Assembly (NCBI GenBank): GCA_016295275.1
Contig: JAEDLN010000002.1
Span: 1-62,520 of the forward strand
DNA from: Kiritimatiellia bacterium
GTDB taxonomy: Bacteria; Verrucomicrobiota; Kiritimatiellia; RFP12; UBA3636
DNA length: 62,520 nucleotides
Direction: 5' to 3'
The notes beneath the pieces are model-generated. The model ran no database searches, had not been told where the DNA came from, and worked only from the letters and a program-made list of their open reading frames with translations. Numbering within the stretch: position 1 is the stretch's first letter; each line of letters opens with the position of its first letter. Positions 1 to 8,376 of this stretch are shown here, in pieces. A program made the position numbers and the translations under genes.

Positions 1-171
1 GGTTGCAAATACTTGAAAAGCATCACAATTCCAGATAGCGTTACGAGCATCGGCACGGAAGCTTTCTCTTGGTGCCAATCCTTGAAAAGCGTGAGAGTCG
101 AGAATCCTTCGCTGGACCTTGACGACACCTGTATTCCCGATAATGCCGAAGTTACGGTCGTAGGAAAGTAA
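1..171 (+). CDS. C-terminal end of a BspA-type leucine-rich-repeat protein (partial)
   Basis: The frame is open from the first base of the window and ends with TAA at 169-171, so only the last 56 residues are visible. They contain the typical BspA/LRR_5 repeat phrase LKSITIPDSVTSIGTEAF followed by a second LKSVRVEN repeat start, then a short tail ending in VVGK. Repeats of this kind occur in secreted or surface-exposed bacterial proteins thought to bind host or dietary ligands. Nothing can be said about the N-terminus, the signal peptide or the anchoring domain because they lie upstream of the window. The family call is firm from the repeat phrase; a specific ligand cannot be assigned. Confidence 0.8.
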   Translation, partial: GCKYLKSITIPDSVTSIGTEAFSWCQSLKSVRVENPSLDLDDTCIPDNAEVTVVGK

Positions 172-574
172 AGTCCCCATCCTCCCGTACCAAAGAAAGG
201 CCGCCCCGATTTTGCGAGACGGCTTTTCATTTGATGGACAAAGACCTGGTTCAGCCGGAGAAGCCCAGTTCCTTCTCCTCCTTCGCCAGCTTCTCCTTCG
301 GTTTCGCTACGCCGACGAGGCGCTTGAGTTTTCCGAGGATGCCGGTCGCCCGGTCCATCAGGTCAGCCTAATGCCGTCTCTGCAAAATCGGCGGTTTCCC
401 AAAGAATCGATTTCTCGAAAATCCTCTCAGGCATTGCGTTTTGCGTGAAGGTTGGCAGTGGAGGTAGGCTACCTTCATTTCAGAGACAGAGACGCCTTTT
501 CGGGGGGAAAAAGGGGGCGAAAAGGGCGGGTGAAGGTATAGAGACGTTTTTCGACGGGAGGGGGTATAAACGCA
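172..574. other. Intergenic stretch with no convincing gene
   Basis: This stretch between the LRR gene and the tRNA-Arg terminator holds no recognisable gene. One minus-strand frame at 251-358 would give a 35-residue lysine/glutamate-rich peptide starting MDRATGILGKLKRLVG. It looks protein-like and could be the stub of a decayed gene, but there is no clear ribosome binding site and I do not recognise it. The plus-strand frames here are low-complexity and not supported. Confidence 0.4.
197..236 (+). terminator. Possible terminator after the LRR gene
   Basis: An imperfect hairpin (GCCGCCCC pairing with GAGACGGC, two mismatches) sits about 26 bases after the LRR stop codon and is followed by TTTTCATTT. 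The stem is short, so this is a weak call. Confidence 0.4.
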
Positions 575-594
575 AAAGCCCGCCAGTGGCGGGC
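575..594 (-). terminator. Terminator of the tRNA-Arg unit
   Basis: A perfect 7-bp GCCCGCC/GGCGGGC stem with a 3-base loop is followed on the minus strand by TTTT. It lies about 60 bases downstream of the minus-strand tRNA-Arg gene, which fits its 3' end. Confidence 0.75.
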
Positions 595-653
595 ATGTGT
601 CACCTCCGCATTGTTTCGCAAATCGCCTAAGGGCGACTATCTATCGGAGTTGC

Positions 654-730
<77 letters not shown>

Positions 731-743
731 GAAAACGGGGTGA

Positions 744-772
744 ATGATAGCAGAGTTTGCTTGAGACTTCAA
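744..772 (-). promoter_or_regulatory. Sigma-70-like promoter of tRNA-Arg
   Basis: On the minus strand a -35 TTGAAG (767-772) and a -10 TATCAT (744-749) are separated by exactly 17 bases, ending 13 bases upstream of the tRNA 5' end. Position and spacing fit a stable-RNA promoter. Confidence 0.75.
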
Positions 773-849
773 CCTGAAAAATGGCGTTGTTCTTCCATGA
801 CACGATATCGTGCAAAGAGCCTTGTTTTTCAGGTAGGACAGAAACCGGG

Positions 850-2037
850 CTAGAGAAGTTGTCCCATTTTTGTTTTCTTCGTTTCCAGATAGCGGGCATC
901 GTATTGATTGGGTGCCGCAACAATCGGAACACGTTCGACGATTTCCAGACCGTATCCTTCCAGACCGGAAATCTTTTGCGGATTGTTGGTAAGAAGGCGG
1001 ATTTTAGAGAGACCCATATCCCGGAGAATAAGGGCTCCGATGCCGTAATCACGCAGGTCGGGAGCGAAACCGAGTTTTTCATTTGCTTCGACCGTATCAA
1101 GACCTTTTTCCTGCAGACGGTAGGCATGAAGCTTGTTTTGCAGACCGATGCCACGGCCCTCTTGGCGCATGTAGAGGACAAGTCCGCGTCCCTCTTCGGC
1201 GATCATTTGCATTGCGCGGTGCAGTTGTTCTCCGCAATCGCAGCGGCAAGAACCGAGCACATCACCGGTGAAGCATTCGGAATGGACGCGCACCAAGGGC
1301 GGCGTACCGCTCAAGTCTCCCATGTGGAGAACGAGATGTTCAAGGCCGTCTGTCAACGATTTGTACATGGTCAAGCGAAAATGGCCATGGTGGGTTGGCA
1401 TATCGACTTCCTCGACCTTTTGGACGAGCGATTCGGTTTTGGAGCGCTCTGCGATGATTTGCGCCACCGTTCCTAAGAGCAAGCCATGTTTTTCGGCGAA
1501 TTGTTCAATATCCGGCAAGCGCGCCATTGTTCCGTCGTCGCGCATGATTTCGCAGCAAAGACCGCAGGGTTTGAGTCCGGCGAGTTTCATAAGATCGACG
1601 GTAGCCTCGGTATGTCCGGCGCGGCGAAGAACGCCACCTTCGCGGGCCTCGAGCGGGAACATGTGCCCCGGGCGGCGAAAGTCATCCGGTTTGGCATTGT
1701 CGTCGACCGCCTTGAGAGCGGTGAGCGAGCGTTCGTAAGCGGAAATGCCGGTTGTGGTCGTCACATGATCGATAGAAACGGTAAAAGCGGTCTGCAGTTT
1801 TTCCGTATTTTGTTCAACCATTTGCGGAAGACCGAGTTTGACTGTCAGTTCGTGTGACATTGGCATGCAGATCAAGCCGCGGGCGTGACTGGCCATGAAG
1901 TTGACGTTTTCCAGTGTGGCGTGTTCGGCGGCGCAGATTACATCACCTTCATTTTCACGATCTTCGTCATCGACGATAACGACGCATTTTCCGGAGCGGA
2001 GGGCTTCCAATATCTTAGGGAGTGGAGCAAATGCCAT
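850..2037 (-). CDS. ribBA: Bifunctional 3,4-dihydroxy-2-butanone-4-phosphate synthase / GTP cyclohydrolase II
   Basis: The 395-residue cytosolic enzyme makes both starting compounds of riboflavin: dihydroxybutanone phosphate from ribulose 5-phosphate, and the pyrimidine precursor from GTP. The N-terminal half carries the RibB signature DDEDRENEGD and the SHARGLICMPM segment. The C-terminal half carries the GTP cyclohydrolase II zinc motif with cysteines in GDVLGSCRCDCGEQL and the MRQEGRGIGL loop. The frame is open upstream to 2103, but homology begins at the Met at 2037 (MAFAPLPKI), so that start is chosen although no strong Shine-Dalgarno is visible. It lies 71 bases downstream of kdsD on the same strand and may be cotranscribed. 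No FMN riboswitch is seen upstream. Length and both active sites look intact. Confidence 0.95.
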   Translation of the reverse strand: MAFAPLPKILEALRSGKCVVIVDDEDRENEGDVICAAEHATLENVNFMASHARGLICMPMSHELTVKLGLPQMVEQNTEKLQTAFTVSIDHVTTTTGISAYERSLTALKAVDDNAKPDDFRRPGHMFPLEAREGGVLRRAGHTEATVDLMKLAGLKPCGLCCEIMRDDGTMARLPDIEQFAEKHGLLLGTVAQIIAERSKTESLVQKVEEVDMPTHHGHFRLTMYKSLTDGLEHLVLHMGDLSGTPPLVRVHSECFTGDVLGSCRCDCGEQLHRAMQMIAEEGRGLVLYMRQEGRGIGLQNKLHAYRLQEKGLDTVEANEKLGFAPDLRDYGIGALILRDMGLSKIRLLTNNPQKISGLEGYGLEIVERVPIVAAPNQYDARYLETKKTKMGQLL

Positions 2038-2108
2038 AGCGAAAGAGAAATAAAAAAAAGAAAAGAGTGAATCAAGCGATGGGGAATGGCGCAGAAATGC
2101 CATTCTGA

Positions 2109-3083
2109 CTACATGACCTTGAATTTCGGGAGATCCTGAATATCAATTGCGCCCACCAATTTACCATTGGCATCCACGACCGGTACATCATCGATGGCAC
2201 GGGTTTCGATCAAACGGAGCACATCGACGGCAAGCGAATCGGGGCGTACATTCACCGGTTTGCGCGTCATGAAATCGGACACCTTCCGGTTGAGAACGTC
2301 TGCCGTATTTGCGGCGATTGCGCGGCGGAAATCTCCGTCCGTAAAAATTCCGAGCAACATCTCATTTGCATCCGTAATAAAAGCGGCGCCGCCACGGGCA
2401 GATGTCATTGCCACAACGGCTTCGCTGACGAGGGTATTTTCCGATACAACGGCCAATTTCGCGCCGGTGCGCATGATATCGGAAGCATGCAGCAAGAGTG
2501 TGCGCCCAATCGCACCACCGGGGTGCAGTTTGGCAAAATCTTCGCGCCGGAATCCGGACGTCCGCAAGAGCGTCATGGCCAACGCATCGCCGAGAGCCAG
2601 TGTTGCGGTCGTCGATGCGGTCGGGGCGATTCCGAAGGGGCACGCTTCCCGAGGGACGGCGCAGGGAAGGAGGCATTGCGAAAGACGGGCAAGCGTAGAA
2701 TCGGATCGACCCGTGATTGCCAAAATCGGAACACCGAGCCGACGAACGGCGGGAATGAGATTTTTGATTTCCTCCGATTCGCCTGAATAGCTCAGTGCAA
2801 TCAGACAGTCGCGATCCGACAGTATGCCGAGGTCGCCATGGATGGCTTGCGACGGATTCAAAACAACGGAAGTCGATCCGGTGGACGCGAGCGTTGCGGA
2901 CAGTTTTTCGGCGATATGAAGGTTTTTGCCTACTCCGGTAACGACAATTTTTCCTCCTTTGCGAAGTGTTTCGCGCAAAAGGTCGATTGCCTGTTCGAAA
3001 TGGTCATCGAGACCCTCACAGACAGCCTGCAGACCTTCCATTTCAGTCGCAAAGACTTGTTTAGCAATATCAAGTGAATTCAT
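2109..3083 (-). CDS. kdsD: D-arabinose-5-phosphate isomerase (KpsF/GutQ family)
   Basis: The 324-residue protein interconverts ribulose 5-phosphate and arabinose 5-phosphate, the first committed step towards Kdo for lipopolysaccharide. The N-terminal SIS domain (about residues 40-180) has GVGKNLHIAEKLSATLASTG and SYSGESEEIKNLIP. The GxGGAIGR-type element reads LHPGGAIGRTLL near residue 190, and two CBS domains follow (DIMRTGAKLAVV, DFMTRKPVNV). This is the standard KdsD layout and length. It sits between the HIT gene and ribBA on the same strand. Its presence, with the other envelope genes, indicates a Gram-negative cell with Kdo-containing LPS. Confidence 0.93.
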   Translation of the reverse strand: MNSLDIAKQVFATEMEGLQAVCEGLDDHFEQAIDLLRETLRKGGKIVVTGVGKNLHIAEKLSATLASTGSTSVVLNPSQAIHGDLGILSDRDCLIALSYSGESEEIKNLIPAVRRLGVPILAITGRSDSTLARLSQCLLPCAVPREACPFGIAPTASTTATLALGDALAMTLLRTSGFRREDFAKLHPGGAIGRTLLLHASDIMRTGAKLAVVSENTLVSEAVVAMTSARGGAAFITDANEMLLGIFTDGDFRRAIAANTADVLNRKVSDFMTRKPVNVRPDSLAVDVLRLIETRAIDDVPVVDANGKLVGAIDIQDLPKFKVM

Positions 3084-3218
3084 ATGGTCAAGCGTACCAA
3101 AAAGCCTCTGCTTTCGCCAGCCGATGCAACCGCGCTGCGGATACCCCTTTTCCGATTGGGAAATGGTTTAGCGACGGAATCGGTGTAGCGGTGAAAAGGG
3201 CGTTCAAAGAGAAGGATG

Positions 3219-3680
3219 TCAGATGATTGCCTCCTCCGAGAGGACCTTGGAGATTTCCTTGCGGAGTTTCTCGGCGTAGGCATCGCGTTCTTCGTTTGAA
3301 GAGTAGGCACCGTGGCCGGACTCGAACGAAGGAGGCGTAGAGCCGTCGTCGTAGCGCGGAATGACATGGAAGTGGAGATGGAACACAGTCTGCCCTGCGC
3401 ATTTTCCGGTAGCCTGCAAAAGGTTGGCGCCATTGGCGAAAGTGCGGGTGACGGCCTTGCTGACAACGTGGGACATGTACGTCAGCTCTTCCAAGACGGC
3501 GACATCTGCAGAATCGGCGACGGGAACGGCGGCGAGGGATTCCCAGTGTTTTTTGGGAATGAGCAGCACATGTCCTTTTTCAATAGGATTGATATCGAGA
3601 AACGCGAGAATATGATCGTCCTCGTAAACCTTGACGGACGGAATTTCGTTGGCGATGATTTTGCAAAAGACGCAATCCAT
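3219..3680 (-). CDS. HIT-family nucleotide hydrolase/transferase
   Basis: This 153-residue protein starts MDCVFCKIIANEIP and carries the histidine triad as HLHFHVIPRY near residue 100, both typical of HinT/HIT proteins that hydrolyse nucleoside phosphoramidates or dinucleoside polyphosphates. The C-terminal extension after the triad (about 45 residues, basic and glutamate-rich) is a little longer than in E. coli HinT. It follows the DUF212 gene by 42 bases on the minus strand and is probably in the same transcript. The exact substrate cannot be told from sequence. Confidence 0.92.
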   Translation of the reverse strand: MDCVFCKIIANEIPSVKVYEDDHILAFLDINPIEKGHVLLIPKKHWESLAAVPVADSADVAVLEELTYMSHVVSKAVTRTFANGANLLQATGKCAGQTVFHLHFHVIPRYDDGSTPPSFESGHGAYSSNEERDAYAEKLRKEISKVLSEEAII

Positions 3681-3722
3681 TGCTTGGTAGAGGTAAAAGC
3701 GGTGAATGAAAGAGAAAGCGGG

Positions 3723-4262
3723 CTATTCGGCTACGGGAGTGTTCAAGAAGACGGAAACGAACGTATAGACGGCCGCAAAAAAGATTCCCCAGAACATACC
3801 GGCGAAGACCTGGATTTTCGTATGCCCCAGGAGTTCTTTCAGCATCGACTGCGGAACCTGCGGTTTTCCCGTGTCATTCAATTGTGCGGTTATCTGATTC
3901 AGGACAGCAGCCTGACGACCGGCCTGATAGCGCACGGTGGAAGCATCGAACATGGTGATAATCGCAAAAACACAAGAAAGAGCGAACAGGGCGGAATCGA
4001 ATCCCTGCAGCATTCCCGTCGAGGTTGCCAATCCGGCGACCGTTGCGGAATGGGCGCTTGGCATGCCGCCTGTGGAACCCAAGTACCGAAAATCGATTTT
4101 GCGGGTTTTTCGAAAGGAGATCACCATCTTGATGCATTGGGCAGAGCACCAGGACCAGAATGCGGCCCAAAAAATCGTATTTGTCGTGAATCCGAGCGGG
4201 GAATGAAGCTGACTGGCATCCATAGTCGTTGAAAAGATAGGGAAAAGAAAAGAGGGAATCAA
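3723..4262 (-). CDS. DUF212 (divergent PAP2) membrane protein
   Basis: The 179-residue product belongs to the DUF212 family of small membrane proteins related to acid phosphatases/vanadium haloperoxidases. The family core is visible as STGGMPSAHSATV followed by hydrophobic segments and KELLGHTKIQV near the C-terminus. Three to four membrane segments are likely. The frame begins with TTG at 4262, overlapping the TGA of the upstream sugar-transferase gene; an ATG at 4223 (MDASQLHSP) is an alternative that would lose 13 residues. No strong ribosome binding site separates the two. The biochemical role of DUF212 is not established; lipid phosphate hydrolysis is a family-level guess. Confidence 0.85.
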   Translation of the reverse strand: MIPSFLFPIFSTTMDASQLHSPLGFTTNTIFWAAFWSWCSAQCIKMVISFRKTRKIDFRYLGSTGGMPSAHSATVAGLATSTGMLQGFDSALFALSCVFAIITMFDASTVRYQAGRQAAVLNQITAQLNDTGKPQVPQSMLKELLGHTKIQVFAGMFWGIFFAAVYTFVSVFLNTPVAE

Positions 4263-5749
4263 TATGCGTTTTTAACGGCAAAAAGCGTACGCAGAAGAAT
4301 TTTGAAATCGAGCGAAAGCGACCAATTTTCCATGTACCACAAATCGGCGTGGAGGCGGTCGGAAATCGAAGTGTTGCCGCGCAATCCATGGACTTGCGCC
4401 CATCCGGTAATACCCGGAAGGCAATTGTGGCGTCGCATATAGTGATTGATATCTGCGGAGAATTGACAGACGAATTCAGGGCGTTCCGGGCGCGGACCGA
4501 CGAGCGACATATCGCCTTTCAAGACGTTCCAGAATTGCGGAAGTTCGTCCAGGTTGTGTTCGCGCATAAAGGCCCCGATTTTGGTCCTACGGGGGTCGTT
4601 TTCGGCGGCAAAAACAGCACCTGAATCGGACTCTGCATTTTGCCGCATTGAGCGGAGTTTCCAGATTGTAAAAGGCTTGTTGCCGTAGCCAGTGCGGACT
4701 TGTCCGTAGAAGATGGGACCGGGCGACTCCCGGCGAATCAAGATTGCGAGGACGAGCAAGATGGGAGCCGAAACCAGTAAACCGATCAGCGCGCCGCAGA
4801 TGTCTTCGATGCGTTTGACGATCCGGTTGCCGAGTTTATCCAACGGGGAAATACGAAGTCCGAGCAATGGTATGTCGTCGATTGTTTCCACCTCGACATT
4901 TGCCGTCAGGATATGAAACAACGTCGGGACGGCATTGAAGCGGATGAAATGCTGTTCGCATTCCGTGGCGATCTGGTAGAGCAGCTGAGAGTCATCCGGC
5001 GTATTGGTCACGATGACTTGAACGACATTCGGGGTGTTTTCCCGGATTTTGGAGAAATCTTTGGCATCGCCGAGAATGGAATCGGGAGAAATCGTTTCGT
5101 CCGGCTTTTCGTTTGGGGTTGAACGAAGGAATCCGGAAACACGGACACGCAGACGCGAGTCTTTCGCGAAGCAGCGAGCAAGACGGGCCGCGGTTGCATC
5201 GGTTCCGATCATCAGAACGCAATTCTCGGGAAGCGCCTTTCGGGATGCGATGATTTCGAGCCGGAAGAGGATTCCCCGTTCAAGAAGCAGCGTTACGGAA
5301 AAAACGAAGAAATAGATGACGACAACGCCGGAGGAGAGGTTCGTATAGTTGCGCCATACGGAAAGGATGATCAGAAGGCCGAACGTAACCAACATGACGC
5401 CGCGAACGAGGCGGGGGATATGACCATGAAAACTGCCGCGTTGCGGGCGTCGGTAGAGGCGCAAACTACGGAGAATGCCATAGGTCAGGAGCGCGGCGAT
5501 GGATGCCAGTTTCCAGTACCCGTCGTACGGGGATTCGGGAACTCCGAACGGGATTTCGAACCATCCGGTCCGGAATCGGATATAGACTGCCAGATAGATG
5601 GAGCAAAAAGCCGTCGCCACGTCCGCCAAGACTGCGATAACGGCAAACCATGTATCGGCAATAAATCTGGACATAGCAATGCGTTCGGAATAGGGACCTT
5701 CGATCAGGGGAAAAAAGGAACGGTGAATCCTCCGCAGAAGAGAATTCAC
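4259..5749 (-). CDS. Exopolysaccharide polyprenyl glycosylphosphotransferase
   Basis: This 496-residue membrane protein should transfer a sugar-1-phosphate to undecaprenyl phosphate and so start an exopolysaccharide or O-antigen repeat. It has the WbaP/CpsE layout: several N-terminal membrane helices, a central Rossmann-like CoA-binding domain (VLMIGTDATAARLARCF), then the bacterial sugar transferase domain beginning KRIEDICGALIGLL with KLRSMRQNAE, LDELPQFWNVLKG and SLVGPRPERPEF. The annotated start is a GTG at 5749; an ATG at 5674 (MSRFIADTW) is a reasonable alternative. It follows the TPR gene by 23 bases and overlaps the DUF212 gene, so it is within an operon. No other EPS genes are adjacent. 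Confidence 0.9.
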   Translation of the reverse strand: MNSLLRRIHRSFFPLIEGPYSERIAMSRFIADTWFAVIAVLADVATAFCSIYLAVYIRFRTGWFEIPFGVPESPYDGYWKLASIAALLTYGILRSLRLYRRPQRGSFHGHIPRLVRGVMLVTFGLLIILSVWRNYTNLSSGVVVIYFFVFSVTLLLERGILFRLEIIASRKALPENCVLMIGTDATAARLARCFAKDSRLRVRVSGFLRSTPNEKPDETISPDSILGDAKDFSKIRENTPNVVQVIVTNTPDDSQLLYQIATECEQHFIRFNAVPTLFHILTANVEVETIDDIPLLGLRISPLDKLGNRIVKRIEDICGALIGLLVSAPILLVLAILIRRESPGPIFYGQVRTGYGNKPFTIWKLRSMRQNAESDSGAVFAAENDPRRTKIGAFMREHNLDELPQFWNVLKGDMSLVGPRPERPEFVCQFSADINHYMRRHNCLPGITGWAQVHGLRGNTSISDRLHADLWYMENWSLSLDFKILLRTLFAVKNAY

Positions 5750-5772
5750 CGCAATCCAGGGGGCAAAGCCGC

Positions 5773-6654
5773 TTATTTTGCCGACTCGACTTCGGAAGTG
5801 GGAGCGGCAACGGGCGCCGGAGCGGTGTTCTCTGCCGTGGCGGCAACGATTTCGGCGGAGGCGTTTTCACCGGCTGTTGTTTCAGGTGTCGTCGTATCGG
5901 CGGCATTTACGGCAGCGGCATCTTCGGTCGCCTCCGTTTGAGCGTCACGAAGGATTTTTTCAATATCCGTGAGTTGTTCTTTCGGCGTAACGACCTTGAG
6001 GCGATCCTTTGCGCGAAGCGTTTCGTCGGCGAATTCCGCCCAATCCGAACGGGCATTTTCCGTAAGGAAGAGATCCAGAATGGATTTTCCTTCTCGTTTC
6101 GAATCTTCGGTTCCTTTCAGGAAAAGGCAACGAGCTCTACCGATGATGGCATCGGCAAGAAGAAAGGATTGCGGATAATCGGAGGACAGACGGCTATATC
6201 CGGCGATTGCCTCATCGATTTTCCCCTGTGCTTCCATGCAGTGGGCGAGACCATCGAGGGCGACATCCATCATGGGATGTTTGACATGGGTATTTAGGAA
6301 ATCCTGATAGACATCGGCGGCCAAACCGATTTTGCCATCGAAGTAATAGAGCGAGGCGAGTCTGAGGCGTGCCATTGCCACAACGTCATCGGACTTGTTC
6401 TCCTGAATAATCGTTTCGAATCCGGCGGCATCGGAGGAAACCAAGTACGCGGTCGAAATTTTTTCGATCCGGTTTGCTCGCATGGTTTTAAACTGGCGAA
6501 TCCCCAAGACGCAAAGGAGAATAACAATCAGCACAATGGTAACAATGTTGCCATTTGCATTCCACCATTCCTTCAAGCTTTCGAGTTCTTCCGGAACATC
6601 TTGGGCATGTTGAAGATTCTGTAAATCCTTTTTGGGGGGCATAGTAGAGGCCAT
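5773..6654 (-). CDS. Membrane-anchored TPR protein (YfgM/Tol-Pal-like)
   Basis: The product is about 293 residues: a short cytoplasmic N-terminus (MASTMPPKKDLQN), one membrane helix near residues 35-55 (IVTIVLIVILLCVLGIRQF), then repeated TPR-like helices (GKIGLAADVYQDFLNTH, GKIDEAIAGYSRLSSDYPQS) and an alanine/glutamate/threonine-rich disordered tail. This is the layout of YfgM, which works with the periplasmic chaperone network at SecYEG. The frame is open to 6954, but the extra 100 residues are arginine-rich and non-conserved and would run back into the tmRNA gene, so the Met at 6654 is chosen. The function is inferred from architecture only. Confidence 0.8.
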   Translation of the reverse strand: MASTMPPKKDLQNLQHAQDVPEELESLKEWWNANGNIVTIVLIVILLCVLGIRQFKTMRANRIEKISTAYLVSSDAAGFETIIQENKSDDVVAMARLRLASLYYFDGKIGLAADVYQDFLNTHVKHPMMDVALDGLAHCMEAQGKIDEAIAGYSRLSSDYPQSFLLADAIIGRARCLFLKGTEDSKREGKSILDLFLTENARSDWAEFADETLRAKDRLKVVTPKEQLTDIEKILRDAQTEATEDAAAVNAADTTTPETTAGENASAEIVAATAENTAPAPVAAPTSEVESAK

Positions 6655-6819
6655 ATCGATAAAGGGAGTGCAAGTTATCGTAACAAACGCAATCCAAATA
6701 AATGGAAACGGTTTCAATTGTCGCAAAAACCGGTGAAAAAGGCAAGCCGATGATGCCGGGTGTCGTCTCGCGAAAGTTGCAGCGTAGTTTTCCGACCGTA
6801 GGGTGTTGATGATTTTTGC

Positions 6820-6847
6820 TTGAATCCAGAGTTGTTTTTGGTATACT
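6820..6847 (+). promoter_or_regulatory. Promoter of tmRNA
   Basis: A -35 TTGAAT (6820-6825) and a -10 TATACT (6842-6847) with a 16-base spacer lie about 35 bases upstream of the mature tmRNA 5' end. Confidence 0.6.
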
Positions 6848-6882
6848 TCCCGAATCACACGAATGATTTCTCTTTCATTTGT

Positions 6883-7250
6883 GGGGGCGACAGGTTTTCG
6901 ACGTGACGGTTGAGGCCTCAGTTGCGTGCCGAGAATCGAGGGTGGTCTCGTCAAACATCCCCCGAAACATTAAACGCCAACACTGAAATGGCTCTGGCTG
7001 CTTAGTTCTCACATAGAACGCTTTACAGCAACCACGCAGAACCGCCGATGTCTGCTGAGCGGGGATGCGTCCTTTAGCAGGCCGGCATATGATCGGGTAC
7101 CCGGGTCGTATGCGGCATCAACAGGTTACTGGCTTTTTTTGTAGTTTGTCTCTGGACAGCAAGAAAAGCGAGACGTAAACAGAGACTACGCACGTAGATA
7201 CTGTGGTGGCTCCGTTTCGGACGGGGGTTCGAATCCCCCCGCCTCCACCA
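6883..7250 (+). ncRNA. ssrA: tmRNA (ssrA), tag peptide ANTEMALAA
   Basis: This 368-base RNA rescues stalled ribosomes by trans-translation. The tRNA-like ends pair as GGGGGCG (6883-6889) with CGCCTCC, followed by discriminator A and an encoded CCA ending at 7250. The T arm reads GGGGGTTCGAATCCCCC. The 5' segment has the usual GACAGG and the mRNA part is preceded by ATTAAAC, resuming at GCC. The reading frame encodes ANTEMALAA then TAG. The ALAA end matches the degron recognised by ClpXP in other bacteria. Length, ends and tag agree, so this is a one-piece, not a permuted, tmRNA. Confidence 0.95.
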
Positions 7251-7732
7251 TCTTTTTCGGTTTTGAAATATCTCAAACGGCGATATTTTTCGGCTTGCGC
7301 ATTACCTCCTCTACGGGGATGTGCCGGGAAAGACGCCGTCCGCGTAGATTCGCTCCATGAAGAAGCCGTTCCCAAGAATCCCGATCGAAAAGATTTCGCG
7401 GAGGATCTCGTTCGCGTGTGCAAAGAATCGGCGATGACGGATCCGAATGCCATGGGGCATGAGAAGCGAAGGCTCACCCACAAAATAACGGAACTGAAGA
7501 AAAGCGAACGATAGACTCGCTTATTTTGGGAACCATTGAGACACCAAGGGTTGAGGGCGGACGCGCTCGTCTTGGAGATTGCGGACATTTACAAATAGCG
7601 TTTGACTTTACGGGCGGTCAAGCTCCGTGTCTTTCGCCGAGCGTACGGCAGCGTATTGTCAAAGACGGGATGTAGAGAAAGAACGAACAGCTCGCATCCC
7701 ATTGGAGGATAGGGGAAGATGGGGATAAAAAA
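7251..7732. other. Non-coding or decayed DNA after tmRNA
   Basis: No intact gene is seen here. In one plus-strand frame bases 7320-7514 read as a charged stretch ending GHEKRRLTHKITELKKSER then stop. It is helical in character and could be the tail of a lost gene; its heptad-like end loosely resembles the coiled region of serine recombinases. The 3' end of tmRNA is a common integration site, so a relic of a mobile element is possible. I see no repeat of the tmRNA 3' end in the stretch that would mark an attachment site. Confidence 0.4.
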
Positions 7733-7760
7733 ATCGTGGCTTGTCTAGACAAACCACGAT
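7733..7760 (-). terminator. Terminator of the ferredoxin gene
   Basis: A 28-base near-perfect palindrome (ATCGTGGCTTG at the left, one mismatch overall, centred on TCTAGA) lies 63 bases after the ferredoxin stop. On the minus strand it is followed directly by a run of seven T, the form of an intrinsic terminator. Confidence 0.8.
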
Positions 7761-7823
7761 ATACAAGCAAAAGTCGCTCCCCGAAGAAGCGGGCAAGTTT
7801 TGCTTTTTGAGGGGAGATACCCC

Positions 7824-7994
7824 TTATGCCGTGATAGCACCGGTGGGGCAAGCGGACTCGCAAGCGCCGCAATCGACACAAGCGGATTCGTTGACCTTGC
7901 ACTTGTCGCCATCCTGAGTGATGGCTTCGACCGGACAAGAAGACATGCAAGCGCCGCAACCGACGCAGACAGCTTCATTAATCTTATGGGGCAT
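7824..7994 (-). CDS. 2[4Fe-4S] ferredoxin
   Basis: This 56-residue protein is a clostridial-type ferredoxin, a small soluble electron carrier. It begins MPHKINEAVCVGCGACMSSC and has two CxxCxxCxxxCP cluster motifs (CVGCGACMSSCP and CVDCGACESACP), with the usual internal symmetry. AGGAG lies 8 bases upstream of the ATG on the minus strand, which decides the start. The gene is monocistronic, with its own promoter (8067-8095) and terminator (7733-7760). It is a plausible electron partner of the HndABCD hydrogenase and of the EFR1 protein elsewhere in the window, but that is inference. Confidence 0.95.
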   Translation of the reverse strand: MPHKINEAVCVGCGACMSSCPVEAITQDGDKCKVNESACVDCGACESACPTGAITA

Positions 7995-8066
7995 TTTGAA
8001 CTCCTTTTATGTATGGATGAAAAAAGAAACGCGAGCCCGGGCTCTTCACCCTCCTCGTATGCAAGA

Positions 8067-8095
8067 AGTATAGCGGCTTCCGCCATAAAACTCAA
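8067..8095 (-). promoter_or_regulatory. Promoter of the ferredoxin gene
   Basis: On the minus strand -35 TTGAGT (8090-8095) and -10 TATACT (8067-8072) are spaced by 17 bases and lie about 75 bases upstream of the ferredoxin start codon. A strong, near-consensus site. Confidence 0.75.
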
Positions 8096-8376
8096 GTCGC
8101 ATTTGCATGCGTTAACGAAGCAAAGGAAATGCCGCGTTGCCGGAGTGTGACGGTCCCCTTTTTTTCCGGACAAAGCAAATGTCACCTGCGCAAAGGTCGC
8201 CTACGATCGAGCCGGCGGCGGCGTTTCCTTTGTCGTGTTACCGCTTTCGTCCATGTTCCTGTTTCTTCAGAGTGCGGAGCGAACCCGACGTTTGAATCCG
8301 CACGCCTCTTTTCCGTTTCGGATGGGCATAGGAATGCGTGTCCGGGTGGAGTATTTTGCAGAATCGAATCAGACTC
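8096..8376. other. Intergenic, nothing recognised
   Basis: The stretch between the ferredoxin promoter and the end of rsmI holds no convincing gene, RNA or terminator. The frames that cross it are shadows without homology. Confidence 0.5.

Noticed and set aside
7203..7514. Open frame overlapping the tmRNA 3' end
   Set aside because: It begins inside the tRNA-like domain of tmRNA; only its end after 7320 looks protein-like, and it is treated as a possible relic.
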